Shown here: piece after piece, positions 1 to 7,125 of the stretch
Numbering within the stretch: position 1 is the first letter of the stretch
How the letters are laid out: the number at the start of each line of letters is the position of its first letter
Origin: DAOTTW01 sp034437615
Lineage (GTDB): Bacteria; Chloroflexota; Anaerolineae; Aggregatilineales; Phototrophicaceae
NCBI GenBank assembly: GCA_034437615.1
Contig: DAOTTW010000284.1
Location: 1 to 12,170 of the forward strand
Length of the DNA: 12,170 bases
Direction: 5' to 3'
Translations under genes and position numbers: made by a program
Notes under the pieces: generated by a model
What the model was told of the DNA's origin: nothing
Seen by the model: only the letters and a program-made list of their open reading frames with translations
The model's database searches: none

Positions 1-3
1 GCC

Positions 4-49
4 GTGTCCCTACGAACGATGCCCTGTAGGGACACCCTTCTGGGTGTCC
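4..49. repeat. Palindromic intergenic repeat, copy A
   Basis: Two overlapping inverted repeats are readable. GTGTCCCTAC (4-13) pairs perfectly with GTAGGGACAC (26-35), and GGACACCC (30-37) pairs perfectly with GGGTGTCC (42-49) across a TTCT loop. The two stems share bases, so only one can form at a time. Related sequences occur at 6236-6256 (18 of 21 positions match by hand alignment) and 10834-10846 (13 identical bases on the opposite strand). Neither stem is followed by a T-run, so it is not a classical terminator. It lies downstream of the stress-protein gene and beyond that gene's own terminator. Confidence 0.65.
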
Positions 50-141
50 GAGCGGCGTCAGCCGCATTGCCGATGTTGCAAGAATTTGACTTGTTTTTTA
101 GCTGGAAAAGCGTAGGACCGACCAGTGCGCGTAAGTGCAAC

Positions 142-170
142 AAAAAGCCAGCGTGCTACAACACGCTGAC
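142..170 (-). terminator. Rho-independent terminator of the universal stress protein gene
   Basis: Read on the minus strand, a 9-bp stem (bases 162-170 with 147-155, one G-T pair) encloses the 6-nt loop TTGTAG and is followed directly by TTTTT (142-146). It lies 72 nt after the stop codon of the stress-protein gene and points the right way for it. Confidence 0.85.
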
Positions 171-242
171 CTGTAAAACATCTGATACGATTGTTATGCC
201 GTTGGACCGTTCAGCTTGTGCTTAAAGACCGTTGATTCTATC

Positions 243-752
243 TTAAGAAACCGTTGCCGGCTTATCGAAAGCGGTTTGCTGCTTGCTGTCGCGGGCGGTC
301 TCACGCCCTGGCACCACGAAAACGGGGCAGTGCATACCAGCAAGGACTTTCTGCGTCACGCTGCCAAAGAGCCAGCGCTGTAGACCAGAGCGCCCATGTG
401 TGGACATCACGATAGCGTTTACGTCACGGCGCTTCGCTTCATCCAGGATGACCACCGCAGGCTCGCCAATCTCGACGACTGTTTCTACATGTAGCCCGGT
501 TTGGCGCAGCGGCTTTGCGACTTGCTCCAGGTATTCATAAGCGGCGGTTTTTAATTCGCTGATGTATTCGTCAAAGTTGCCCGGCGTTGCGACCGTCGGC
601 ACTTCATACAGGCTGTAGATGCCCGGTTCCGGCACATCCACAATGCTCAATAAGGTCAGCGTACCGGATGGGGCGACGATTTTACGGGCATACGGTAACG
701 CCGATTCTGCCAATTCTGAGCCGTCAAGTGTAATCAAAACATTCTTTAACAT
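243..752 (-). CDS. Universal stress protein (UspA family)
   Basis: This 169-aa protein forms a single Usp domain of normal length (about 140-150 aa) plus a short polar C-terminal tail. The family are cytoplasmic dimers, many of which bind ATP, that help survival under stress or energy limitation. Visible features are the N-terminal strand MLKNVLITLDGS with the nucleotide-contacting D10, and the C-terminal nucleotide loop. In ATP-binding members the loop reads G-x2-G-x9-G-S/T. Here it reads S117-T-H-G120-x9-G130-S131, so the first Gly is Ser. That is a mild deviation, and ATP binding is still likely. It ends with the usual CPVFVVP strand (142-148). A GGAAGG-like ribosome site precedes the start by about 11 nt. 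The gene stands alone, diverging from the nucleotidyltransferase fusion, with a strong terminator downstream. Family assignment is secure; the stress it responds to cannot be read. Confidence 0.93.
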   Translation of the reverse strand: MLKNVLITLDGSELAESALPYARKIVAPSGTLTLLSIVDVPEPGIYSLYEVPTVATPGNFDEYISELKTAAYEYLEQVAKPLRQTGLHVETVVEIGEPAVVILDEAKRRDVNAIVMSTHGRSGLQRWLFGSVTQKVLAGMHCPVFVVPGRETARDSKQQTAFDKPATVS

Positions 753-951
753 GGTTTTGTTCGCCTTCCGATAATCTATTTGCTAACAGCATAACACCTA
801 TGCGCTGTTTGCCGTACTGCATAACGTCGTGGATTTTCACGCGGGTTGTCATGGGTACTTGCTGCTAAAATACCCAAAGCGCATCAGCTATCAACACAAG
901 AACGACAATTGGCCGACGCGCCGAAATGCTGACCTGCTGAAATGCTGAAAT
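753..951. other. Divergent intergenic region
   Basis: This 199-nt gap separates the divergently transcribed stress-protein gene and the nucleotidyltransferase fusion. It must hold promoters for both. I see one plausible extended -10 for the rightward gene (863-871) and no convincing -35/-10 pair for the leftward gene. Just before the rightward start, GAAATGCTGA is repeated directly at 923-932 and 939-948. Confidence 0.5.
863..871 (+). promoter_or_regulatory. Candidate extended -10 promoter for the DHH-CBS-nucleotidyltransferase run
   Basis: TGcTAAAAT matches an extended -10 element (TGnTATAAT) at all but one position. The best -35-like hexamer, TTGTCA at 846-851, is only 14 nt away, which is too close, so the call rests on the extended -10 alone. 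It implies a leader of roughly 70-75 nt before the ATG at 952. Confidence 0.35.
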
Positions 952-3543
952 ATGCCTGTTGATATCATCCTGACGCACGAAAACGCCGACTTCGACGCCA
1001 TCGCTTCCATGCTGGCGGCCTATAAGCTGAACGACCACGCATGGCCTGTACTGCCCAAGCGCCAACACCGCCGCGTGCGTGAATTTCTGGCATTGTATCG
1101 AAACGGCCTGCCCTTCATAGATTGGCGTGACGCCAAACCGGACGCCGTGCGCCATATCACGCTGACCGACACGCAAGCGCTGCCTTCTATACGTGGCGCA
1201 AAGCCCGATACACCTGTAACCATCATCGAGCATCACCCGCAAGAGCGCCCCATGCGACCCCATGAGGCATGGCAGGGTGAGGACATCGGCGCAGTAACAA
1301 CGGTCCTGGTTGAGCGCTTACGAGCGCAGAAAATCGCGCTCACATCGCTAGAGGCGACGTTGATGGCGCTCGGCATCTACACAGATACAGGGATGCTGAC
1401 CTATGGCGGCACAACACCCCGCGATGCGCTGGCGGTGGCGTGGCTGCTGGAGCAGGGCGCGGTGCTGGATACCATCCGGCGCTTTACATCACTGCCCCTG
1501 AACCCACAGCAGCAGGATTTGCTAGAAGTGTTGCTCGATAACACCGAAACGCGCAGCCTTCAGGGTTACGAGGTGACGATTGCCACAGCCGATTTTGACG
1601 CGGAAATCCAGTTGAACACTGTCGCGCAGCAGCTTAGCAACGTGCTGAATACGGTGGCGGTGTGTGTGCTGGTGCAGTTGCCGCGTTCGCTGAATCTGAT
1701 CTGCCGCAGCGCTGATGACGCGGTTGACGTGGGTGCCATCGCGCAGTTGTTCGGCGGTGGTGGGCATCCGCGTGCAGCCGCCGCCACCATCCGCGACCAA
1801 ACAGCAGACGACGTGAAGCAACGCATCTGGGCACATTTGACTGAGCACGTGCAGCCCGCCGTCCGCATCTCGGATTTGATGTCTTATGGTGTGCGCACCG
1901 TGCAGGCCGACGAGCGCATTACGGACATCATCACGCATCTGCGGCGCATCGGGCACGAGGGCTTCCCGGTGCTGGATGCGGCACACGATGACGCGCTGGT
2001 GGGCCTGCTGACCTTGCGTGATGCCGACCGCACGCTAGAGCACGGCCTGAAGCGTGCGACTGTGCGCGAGGTGATGCGTGCTGGGGCTGTGTCGGTCTCG
2101 CCGGATGATGCGGTGTCGGCGCTGGAGCAGGCGATGGTGCGCAGCGGTTGGGGGCAAATCCCGGTGGTGCAAAACGGCAAGCTGATCGGCATTGTGACGC
2201 GCACGGATTTAATCACGCATTGGGCACGCACGCATCCATCGGTGGACGTAGCCGAACCGCCGAATTTGCAGCGCGAGACGACGGTTAACGTGCTGGGTGA
2301 GGCCAGCGCCGCGCTGATTGATCTGGTGGCACAACATGCACAGCAACAAGGCATCACGCTCTATCTGGTCGGCGGCGTCGTGCGGGATTTGCTGCTAACG
2401 CGCCCGAACTTCGATATTGATTTCGTGGTCGAAGGTGACGCCATCCAGTTCGCCCAAGCGCTGATCCAGCGTTACGGTGGCGGCGAACACAGCTATCGAC
2501 CATTCGGCACGGCCAAATGGCAGCTTGCAGGCGCAGCTTTGGGCCTGGATATGGCACAATTGCCGCAACACATAGATTTTGCCAGCGCCCGCAACGAATT
2601 CTACGAGCATCCGACTGCGCTGCCGACTGTCTATAACAGCAGCATCAAGCTGGACCTGGGGCGGCGCGATTTCACGATCAATACGCTGGCCGTGCAACTC
2701 AGTCCGTCAGGCGCACAGGGCCGTGTGCTGGATTTTTACGGCGGCCTGACGGACCTGGATGAGCGCCTGATCCGCGTGTTGCACAGCTTGAGCTTTGTCG
2801 ATGACCCGACGCGCATTTTGCGGGCGGTGCGCTTCTCGGAGCGTTTGCAATTCAGCATCGAAGCCCGCACCAACGAACTGATTCAGTCGGCGCTGCCGAT
2901 GCTGCGGCGCATCACGGGCGAACGGCTGCGCAATGAGCTAACGCTGTTGCTGAGAGAACAGTATGCAGCACGCGGGATGCTCAAGCTACAGGCCAGCGGC
3001 GTACTCGCAAGCATCCACCCGGCTTTTCGTGCGGATGAACGCATCCGCGACTACTTTCAACGTGCTGACGCACAAGCAGCAGAGCCGGATTTCTATTGGC
3101 ATCTGCTGCTGGCGCACCACACACCGGATGAGGTGGCGGCCATCGGTGAGCGCCTGCTATTCAGCCAGAGGAAGATCGACGCCATGCAGGATACAGCGCG
3201 TTTGGTGGCGCAGGCCGCTGACTTGACGCAGGCGAAACCGTCCGAGGTCGTCAGGCAGTTGGATCAGCTTGATGAAGCCGCATTTGCACCGGCACAGATC
3301 ATCGTGCATAATCCCACCTTCACGCAGCAGGTGCAGCGCTATCAAACGCATTGGCGTGAGTTGCAACCCATTACAAACGGACATACACTGCGGGAAATGG
3401 GCCTCACGCCCGGTCCACAATATCGCGTAATCCTGGAAGCATTGCGGGATGCCTGGTTAGATGAGCACATCCAGAACGCCGAAGACGAACGCGCCCTCTT
3501 ACAAACCTTGATAGCTAAAGTGTATGGCGATGACAGCACATGA
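952..3543 (+). CDS. DHH phosphoesterase-CBS-tRNA nucleotidyltransferase/poly(A) polymerase fusion
   Basis: This 863-aa protein combines three modules. Residues about 1-285 are a DHH/DHHA1 domain: THENADFDA (8-16) gives metal-type ligands H9, N11, D13 and D15, followed by EHH (93-95), D145 in YTDTGML, and the DHHA1 motif GGGGHPRAAA (268-277). Residues about 305-425 are a pair of CBS domains, which usually bind adenosyl ligands. Residues about 465-860 are a class II nucleotidyltransferase: GGVVRD (474-479), the catalytic DID (D488, D490), the RRDFTINTLAV block (571-581), DPTRILRAVRF (618-628) and a C-terminal ITNGHTLREMGLTPGP segment. Class II enzymes add CCA, or CC or A alone, to tRNA 3' ends, or polyadenylate RNA. 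Sequence reading cannot separate these activities. The DHH part may act as a nuclease or phosphodiesterase; its substrate is unknown. An in-frame stop at 946-948 fixes the start region. No Shine-Dalgarno is visible. It is first in a three-gene run. Confidence 0.92.
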   Translation: MPVDIILTHENADFDAIASMLAAYKLNDHAWPVLPKRQHRRVREFLALYRNGLPFIDWRDAKPDAVRHITLTDTQALPSIRGAKPDTPVTIIEHHPQERPMRPHEAWQGEDIGAVTTVLVERLRAQKIALTSLEATLMALGIYTDTGMLTYGGTTPRDALAVAWLLEQGAVLDTIRRFTSLPLNPQQQDLLEVLLDNTETRSLQGYEVTIATADFDAEIQLNTVAQQLSNVLNTVAVCVLVQLPRSLNLICRSADDAVDVGAIAQLFGGGGHPRAAAATIRDQTADDVKQRIWAHLTEHVQPAVRISDLMSYGVRTVQADERITDIITHLRRIGHEGFPVLDAAHDDALVGLLTLRDADRTLEHGLKRATVREVMRAGAVSVSPDDAVSALEQAMVRSGWGQIPVVQNGKLIGIVTRTDLITHWARTHPSVDVAEPPNLQRETTVNVLGEASAALIDLVAQHAQQQGITLYLVGGVVRDLLLTRPNFDIDFVVEGDAIQFAQALIQRYGGGEHSYRPFGTAKWQLAGAALGLDMAQLPQHIDFASARNEFYEHPTALPTVYNSSIKLDLGRRDFTINTLAVQLSPSGAQGRVLDFYGGLTDLDERLIRVLHSLSFVDDPTRILRAVRFSERLQFSIEARTNELIQSALPMLRRITGERLRNELTLLLREQYAARGMLKLQASGVLASIHPAFRADERIRDYFQRADAQAAEPDFYWHLLLAHHTPDEVAAIGERLLFSQRKIDAMQDTARLVAQAADLTQAKPSEVVRQLDQLDEAAFAPAQIIVHNPTFTQQVQRYQTHWRELQPITNGHTLREMGLTPGPQYRVILEALRDAWLDEHIQNAEDERALLQTLIAKVYGDDST

Positions 3544-4105
3544 CCGCGATAACGAGCAGCATCACAACAAGAAAAACTCAGAACAGGCCACGCTACAATT
3601 CAATGTCAACCTGACCATCGGCATCCGGCAAGCGACGAAAGACGACATCAAGCTGCTAGAGTGGAATGGGCAGTACAAGCACTATCGCAATTTGTTTCGC
3701 CGTTCTTTTAAGGAGCAGGTCCAGGGTCGGCGCTATTTGCTGGTTGCGGATCATAACGGTTATCCGGTGGGGCGGCTGTTCGTGCAGTTCAAAGGCCGCA
3801 ACCGTGCCATGTCCGATGGGGCCATACGCGGCTACCTGTATTCGTTCCGCGTGTTGGATGGCTTGCAGGGCTGTGGCGTCGGTACGCGCTTGATCCATGC
3901 GGCGGAAGATGTCTTGCTTGCGCAGCAGTTCCAGGTGGCGACGATTGCCGTTGTAAAGGATAACGCTGGGGCGCTGCGGTTGTATCGGCGGCATGGCTAC
4001 GAAGTGTTTGATGAGGACGACGGCAAGTGGCATTATCATGACCATCGCGGGCGCATACAACACGTGTATGAGCCTGCATGGTTGCTGGCGAAGGTGTTGG
4101 TTTGA
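3524..4105 (+). CDS. GNAT family N-acetyltransferase
   Basis: This 193-aa protein is built as a short polar N-terminal extension (about 1-30, rich in H, N and K) followed by a GNAT fold starting at IGIRQATKDD (32-41). The acetyl-CoA pyrophosphate loop is visible as QGCGVGTRL (115-123, the Q/R-x2-G-x-G/A motif), followed by the typical N-x-x-A-x-x-x-Y helix (NAGALRLYRRHGYE, 147-160). GNAT enzymes transfer an acetyl group from acetyl-CoA to amines or protein N-termini; the acceptor here cannot be deduced. The gene overlaps the upstream fusion gene by 20 nt, which implies translational coupling. A second ATG two codons downstream (3530) is equally plausible, since neither has a clear ribosome site. 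The overlap suggests co-expression with the tRNA nucleotidyltransferase fusion, but a role in RNA metabolism would be speculation. Confidence 0.85.
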   Translation: MAMTAHDRDNEQHHNKKNSEQATLQFNVNLTIGIRQATKDDIKLLEWNGQYKHYRNLFRRSFKEQVQGRRYLLVADHNGYPVGRLFVQFKGRNRAMSDGAIRGYLYSFRVLDGLQGCGVGTRLIHAAEDVLLAQQFQVATIAVVKDNAGALRLYRRHGYEVFDEDDGKWHYHDHRGRIQHVYEPAWLLAKVLV

Positions 4106-4118
4106 CGTTGGTGTGCTG

Positions 4119-5081
4119 ATGTTATCACAGATATTTTTACGCTTGAGTGCTGTGTGTGGGCTGCTGTGTGTGGGTGTCCTGGTGCTGGTGATGGCGATGG
4201 GCACGCTTTTCCCGGCGCAGCAGGTGATTTATCAATCCAACCGCGATAATCATTCGTACCTGTACATTCTGGATATGGAACGCGGGGTCGAATTACCGTT
4301 TCGCACCGATGGCCGCATCTACGTCGGCAGCGAATGGTCGCCGGATGGTCAGTGGCTTGTTACGGCAGTGCGCGATGAATTCGGGCAATTAAGCCTGTGG
4401 CTGCTGGACGCCAACGGGCGACATCTGCGCCCTATCGAGGGCCTGCCAGCGAATAGCTACTTACCGCGCTGGTCGCCGGATGCTGAGCAGATCGCCTTTG
4501 TCTCTGATGCGGATGGCGATTACGAGATTTACAGCATATCGCTGGCGACAGGCGAGGTACAGCAATTGACGCACAACGACGCCACCGACGAGCACCCGAC
4601 ATATTCACCGGACGGCCAGCAGATTGCCTTTATCTCTCGGCAAGGCGCAGAGGGCTTCCAGGATATGTATCTGATGGACGCAGACGGCAGCAATCAACGC
4701 GCATTGACCAGCGACCGGGCACAGGATGCGATCCCAAGCTGGTCGGCGGATGGCCAAACGTTGTTGTGGTTTTCGGAGCGCGCACCGGGCAACCCCTGCA
4801 TCTACGAGCGCCCGCAACGGCGTCAAAGCTGCTTCGGGCATGGCGACATTTTCACGATGCATCTGGCCAGTGGCGAAGTCCGACGCTTAACACAGCGCAC
4901 AGGCTTCTACTGGGCACCGCGTTACCTGCCGGATGGCGAGACGGTGCTGCTGGCGTCGGCCTTTCAGCGTGGGGCGCACAGCGTCCGCAGCATCTACACG
5001 CTATCCGCAGCAGGCAGGCTGACGCGCCTCACAGGTGAGCAGGGCCACGAGAACTTTCCATCGTGGCGACCACGCACCTAG
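4119..5081 (+). CDS. Membrane-anchored TolB-like (PD40) beta-propeller protein
   Basis: I chose the ATG at 4119 (320 aa), 13 nt after the GNAT stop; a longer reading frame from 3993 would run inside the GNAT gene. Residues about 10-31 form a hydrophobic signal anchor, so the rest should face outside the membrane. Five PD40 repeat signatures are visible: WSPDG (73-77), WSPDA (118-122), YSPDG (162-166), WSADG (208-212) and YLPDG (269-273). A sixth, WRP at 316-318, breaks off at the C-terminus. This fits one propeller of about six blades. C227 and C238 could form a disulfide within an insertion. Proteins of this type are usually binding or scaffold domains. Similarity to TolB is structural only, and no tol/pal genes are nearby, so membership of a Tol-Pal system is not supported. 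It is the last gene of the plus-strand run, and its stop codon directly abuts that of the convergent peptidase gene. Confidence 0.82.
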   Translation: MLSQIFLRLSAVCGLLCVGVLVLVMAMGTLFPAQQVIYQSNRDNHSYLYILDMERGVELPFRTDGRIYVGSEWSPDGQWLVTAVRDEFGQLSLWLLDANGRHLRPIEGLPANSYLPRWSPDAEQIAFVSDADGDYEIYSISLATGEVQQLTHNDATDEHPTYSPDGQQIAFISRQGAEGFQDMYLMDADGSNQRALTSDRAQDAIPSWSADGQTLLWFSERAPGNPCIYERPQRRQSCFGHGDIFTMHLASGEVRRLTQRTGFYWAPRYLPDGETVLLASAFQRGAHSVRSIYTLSAAGRLTRLTGEQGHENFPSWRPRT

Positions 5082-6188
5082 TTAATACAATTCGCCCCAT
5101 TCGCGGGTGTAGCTGGTCATGGTTTCTACGCCGTCGGCGGTAATCACCACATCGTCCTCGATGCGCACACCGCCGATGCCCTCGATATAGACGCCCGGCT
5201 CAACCGTAAAGACCATGCCCGGTTCAAGCAACATCGCCACACCAGATGCGATCTGCGGCAATTCATGGACCGCGAGGCCCAGCCCGTGCCCGGTGCGATG
5301 CGTGAAATATTCGCCATAGCCTGCTGCTGTGATGGCATCCCGCGCCGCCTTGTCAATTTCACCGCAGGGGATGCCAGGACGCGCCACAGCACGGGCGGCT
5401 TCGTTTGCGCGATACACTGCATCGTACATTTTGCGCAGTTCGTCGCGGTGCTCGCCGCCATCACCGAAGACGAAGGTGCGGGTGATGTCTGCTGGGTAAC
5501 TGTGCTTGATGCCGCCGAAGTCGATCAGCAGCAGGTCGTTCTCACGCAGCGTCAATTCACCGGGGTGGCTGTGCGGCGCTGCGCTGTGGTCCCCGCGTTG
5601 CACCGCAGGCCCAAAGGCACGGCCTTCGCTGCCCTCTTTTGCTAGCGCATCGCTCAGCAGGGCGGCAATCTGCAATTCACTCATACCGACCTGTACCTGT
5701 TGCATGGTGCGTCGCAGCGCCGTCTCGCTCAGGCGGATGGCTGCCCGTAGCGCGTCGAGTTCGCTTTCGCTCTTGGTGGCACGAATCCGCAGCAAATCCG
5801 CCCCCACATCCCGACGCTGGCCCAGGTCGTAACCGGCGTCACCCAGCGCAAACCACTCAAAAACGCGCATCGTCTGGCCATCCACGCCCAGGCGCTTACC
5901 CTGCAAGCTGCTAACCGCCTGTTTGAACGCCTCGGCATAGCCGTTTTCATCGTGCCAAACGAATTTCTGTGCATTCAGGTCGCTACGCTGGTTTAACGGC
6001 AGCACTTCAAGGCTGGGGATGATGACGGATAGCCCCCGTGCCGCGATGAAAGCAATCAGCGGGCGCTCCGAACGATGGTAGCGCAAGCCAGTGAAGTATT
6101 GCAGGTTCTCACCCGGCACCAGCGCGACCACATCCGCGTCAACGGTTGCCAGCAATTTTTCCATGCGTGCTTGATAATCTGTGGTCAT
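5082..6188 (-). CDS. M24 family metallopeptidase (Xaa-Pro aminopeptidase-like)
   Basis: This 368-aa protein is close to the usual length for short bacterial Xaa-Pro peptidases. Residues about 1-135 form the creatinase-type N-terminal domain (VPGENLQYFTGL, 24-35). Residues 140-368 are the pita-bread catalytic domain. All five dinuclear metal ligands are in place: D223 (LLIDFGG), D234 (PADITRTF), H301 (GHGLG), E330 (FTVEPGVY) and E344 (GGVRIEDD). The catalytic-site H308 in AVHE is also present. The family removes an N-terminal residue preceding proline, or cleaves Xaa-Pro dipeptides, in the cytoplasm. AAAGGG lies about 6 nt before the ATG. The gene follows the bactofilin by 71 nt on the same strand, with a palindromic repeat between them, so co-transcription is likely. 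No signal peptide is present. Exact substrate (Xaa-Pro aminopeptidase or prolidase) cannot be decided. Confidence 0.93.
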   Translation of the reverse strand: MTTDYQARMEKLLATVDADVVALVPGENLQYFTGLRYHRSERPLIAFIAARGLSVIIPSLEVLPLNQRSDLNAQKFVWHDENGYAEAFKQAVSSLQGKRLGVDGQTMRVFEWFALGDAGYDLGQRRDVGADLLRIRATKSESELDALRAAIRLSETALRRTMQQVQVGMSELQIAALLSDALAKEGSEGRAFGPAVQRGDHSAAPHSHPGELTLRENDLLLIDFGGIKHSYPADITRTFVFGDGGEHRDELRKMYDAVYRANEAARAVARPGIPCGEIDKAARDAITAAGYGEYFTHRTGHGLGLAVHELPQIASGVAMLLEPGMVFTVEPGVYIEGIGGVRIEDDVVITADGVETMTSYTREWGELY

Positions 6189-6233
6189 GATAGGCCCTTT
6201 ATTGATTGTCGTGATAGGCAGTTATGGCGTCCA

Positions 6234-6257
6234 GCGGGCATCCTTCAGGGTGTCCGC
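6234..6257. repeat. Palindromic intergenic repeat, copy B
   Basis: GCGGGCATCC (6234-6243) and GGGTGTCCGC (6248-6257) pair at 8 of 10 positions across the loop TTCA. Bases 6236-6256 match 18 of 21 positions of the copy at 29-50. The element occupies the 71-nt gap between the bactofilin and the M24 peptidase and would form a hairpin in their shared mRNA. It has no T-run, so read-through is expected. Confidence 0.55.
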
Positions 6258-6259
6258 CA

Positions 6260-6766
6260 TCACCGATTTTCACCATCCGCGTTTTCCTGTGGTTCTACCT
6301 CACCTGGCGTTGCTGCCGCTTGATCTGCCTGCGCTGGCGCTGTATCGCTGGCTGCCTGGCTGGTCATGGTGATCTTACCGTCGATAAATGCGCCCTCTTC
6401 GGTGGTCAGGGCTTTGGCGCGGATGTCACCCCACACGCGCCCGGTACGCAATATCTGCACTTTGTTGCCAGACACGTTGCCACGCACCGCCCCTGCGATG
6501 GATATGTTGCCGGCGTCGATGTCAGCGTTGATCTTCGCTGTTTCACCGACCAGCACATTGCCGCCTATATCCAGTGTGCCGCTCAAGGTGCCGTCTAAGC
6601 GCACATTGCCCTGACTGCTGAGCGTGCCCTCTAGCACAGTGCTGGCACCGAGCACCGTCTCAAAGCCGATGGGCTGTGCGGGTAGGCTGCGCTGTGATGT
6701 TGTGGTGCGCGCATCGTCGTTTGCGGGGTCAGGGTCTTGCTGACGCCGATTGCTAAAAAATGACAT
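6260..6766 (-). CDS. Bactofilin family cytoskeletal protein
   Basis: I chose the ATG at 6766 (168 aa). It is preceded by GAGGT at good spacing, and the protein then begins MSFFSNRR, the short hydrophobic-basic start typical of membrane-associating bactofilins. A longer in-frame start at 6886 would add 40 unlikely residues. Residues about 37-134 form the bactofilin (DUF583) beta-helix: TVLGASTVLEGTLSS, the repeated G-x-L/V-D-G-x-L-x-G turns (RLDGTLSGTLDIGG) and GRVWGDIRA with evenly spaced hydrophobics. The C-terminal 34 residues are Ala, Gln and Glu rich and look disordered. Bactofilins self-assemble without nucleotide into filaments and serve as scaffolds in cell shape, wall synthesis or chromosome positioning. 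The usual M23 peptidase partner is not adjacent; an M24 peptidase follows instead. Family assignment is firm, cellular role unknown. Confidence 0.92.
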   Translation of the reverse strand: MSFFSNRRQQDPDPANDDARTTTSQRSLPAQPIGFETVLGASTVLEGTLSSQGNVRLDGTLSGTLDIGGNVLVGETAKINADIDAGNISIAGAVRGNVSGNKVQILRTGRVWGDIRAKALTTEEGAFIDGKITMTSQAASDTAPAQADQAAATPGEVEPQENADGENR

Positions 6767-6856
6767 AGGGACCTCGATGCAAAAAACTGGTTGCGCTGAG
6801 CATAAACCTGATGCGAAAAGCCAAGAGCAACACAGGTTAAATTGAACACATTTGAT

Positions 6857-6885
6857 ATAATAACTGATGTGTTGGACGGCTTGCA
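6857..6885 (-). promoter_or_regulatory. Candidate promoter of the bactofilin-peptidase unit
   Basis: On the minus strand, TTGCAA (4 of 6 match to TTGACA) is followed after about 18 nt by TATTAT (5 of 6 match to TATAAT, bases 6857-6862). Transcription would start near 6850, giving a leader of about 85 nt before the bactofilin ATG. The same bases also read TATAAT on the plus strand (6856-6861) but lack a -35 there. Confidence 0.4.
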
Positions 6886-7028
6886 ATCAATCGTGGCTCT
6901 TTCATTTACCGGATTGCGCATCATGATGCCCTGATGGTTATACATTTTAAAGCCTATTTAACCTGCCCCGTATACTATGTGGTGAGGATATGCAGTGAAG
7001 AATGGAAAACTAGACGCGCTCAAACACT

Positions 7029-7125
7029 AAGAAAAACAGAAAAAATAAGGAAATAGAGAAATAAAAAATAAAAAACAGAGAATAGAAAATAAAAAACAGA
7101 GAATAAAATAGAAAAGGAAAGAAAA
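7029..7125 (+). repeat. A-rich leader with a 21-bp-period direct repeat
   Basis: By hand count this 97-nt stretch has about 71 A, 15 G, 8 T and 3 C on the coding strand. A 20-bp unit beginning AAAATAAAAAACAG occurs perfectly twice, at 7065-7084 and 7086-7105, so the period is 21 bp. Shorter variants precede and follow it. It runs straight into the start codon at 7126, with AAGGAAAG serving as the ribosome site. The mRNA would be almost unstructured, a property known to favour ribosome loading. At the DNA level A-tracts spaced near two helical turns could also produce curvature. Confidence 0.8.

Larger units (their letters stand above)
6767..7125. other. Divergent intergenic region with promoters and an A-rich leader
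   Basis: No credible gene lies in these 359 nt between the leftward bactofilin and the rightward 104-aa protein. It holds a candidate leftward promoter (6857-6885), a perfect 12-bp palindrome GCATCATGATGC (6918-6929), an isolated -10-like TATACT (6971-6976, plus strand, no good -35), and from 7029 onward an extremely A-rich tract described separately. The base composition differs sharply from the flanking genes. Confidence 0.6.

Noticed and set aside
4..225. A 73-codon open frame on the plus strand at the window start
   Set aside because: It is composed of the palindromic repeat and the opposite-strand terminator, has no ribosome site and shows no protein-like composition.
952..3543. DHH-CBS-nucleotidyltransferase as a new defence or signalling system
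   Set aside because: The architecture is a known housekeeping fusion in several bacterial lineages and no defence-type neighbours are present.
3993..4118. Longer N-terminus for the propeller protein starting inside the GNAT gene
   Set aside because: The added residues are a shadow of the GNAT frame; the start at 4119 gives an immediate signal anchor and normal spacing.
6856..6861. Perfect TATAAT on the plus strand as promoter of the 104-aa gene
   Set aside because: No -35 lies at proper spacing, and the site overlaps a better-supported leftward promoter; it is about 265 nt from the gene.
7065..7105. Possible CRISPR or tandem-repeat array
   Set aside because: Only two units exist with a single base between them, the unit is low-complexity, and there are no spacers or cas genes.
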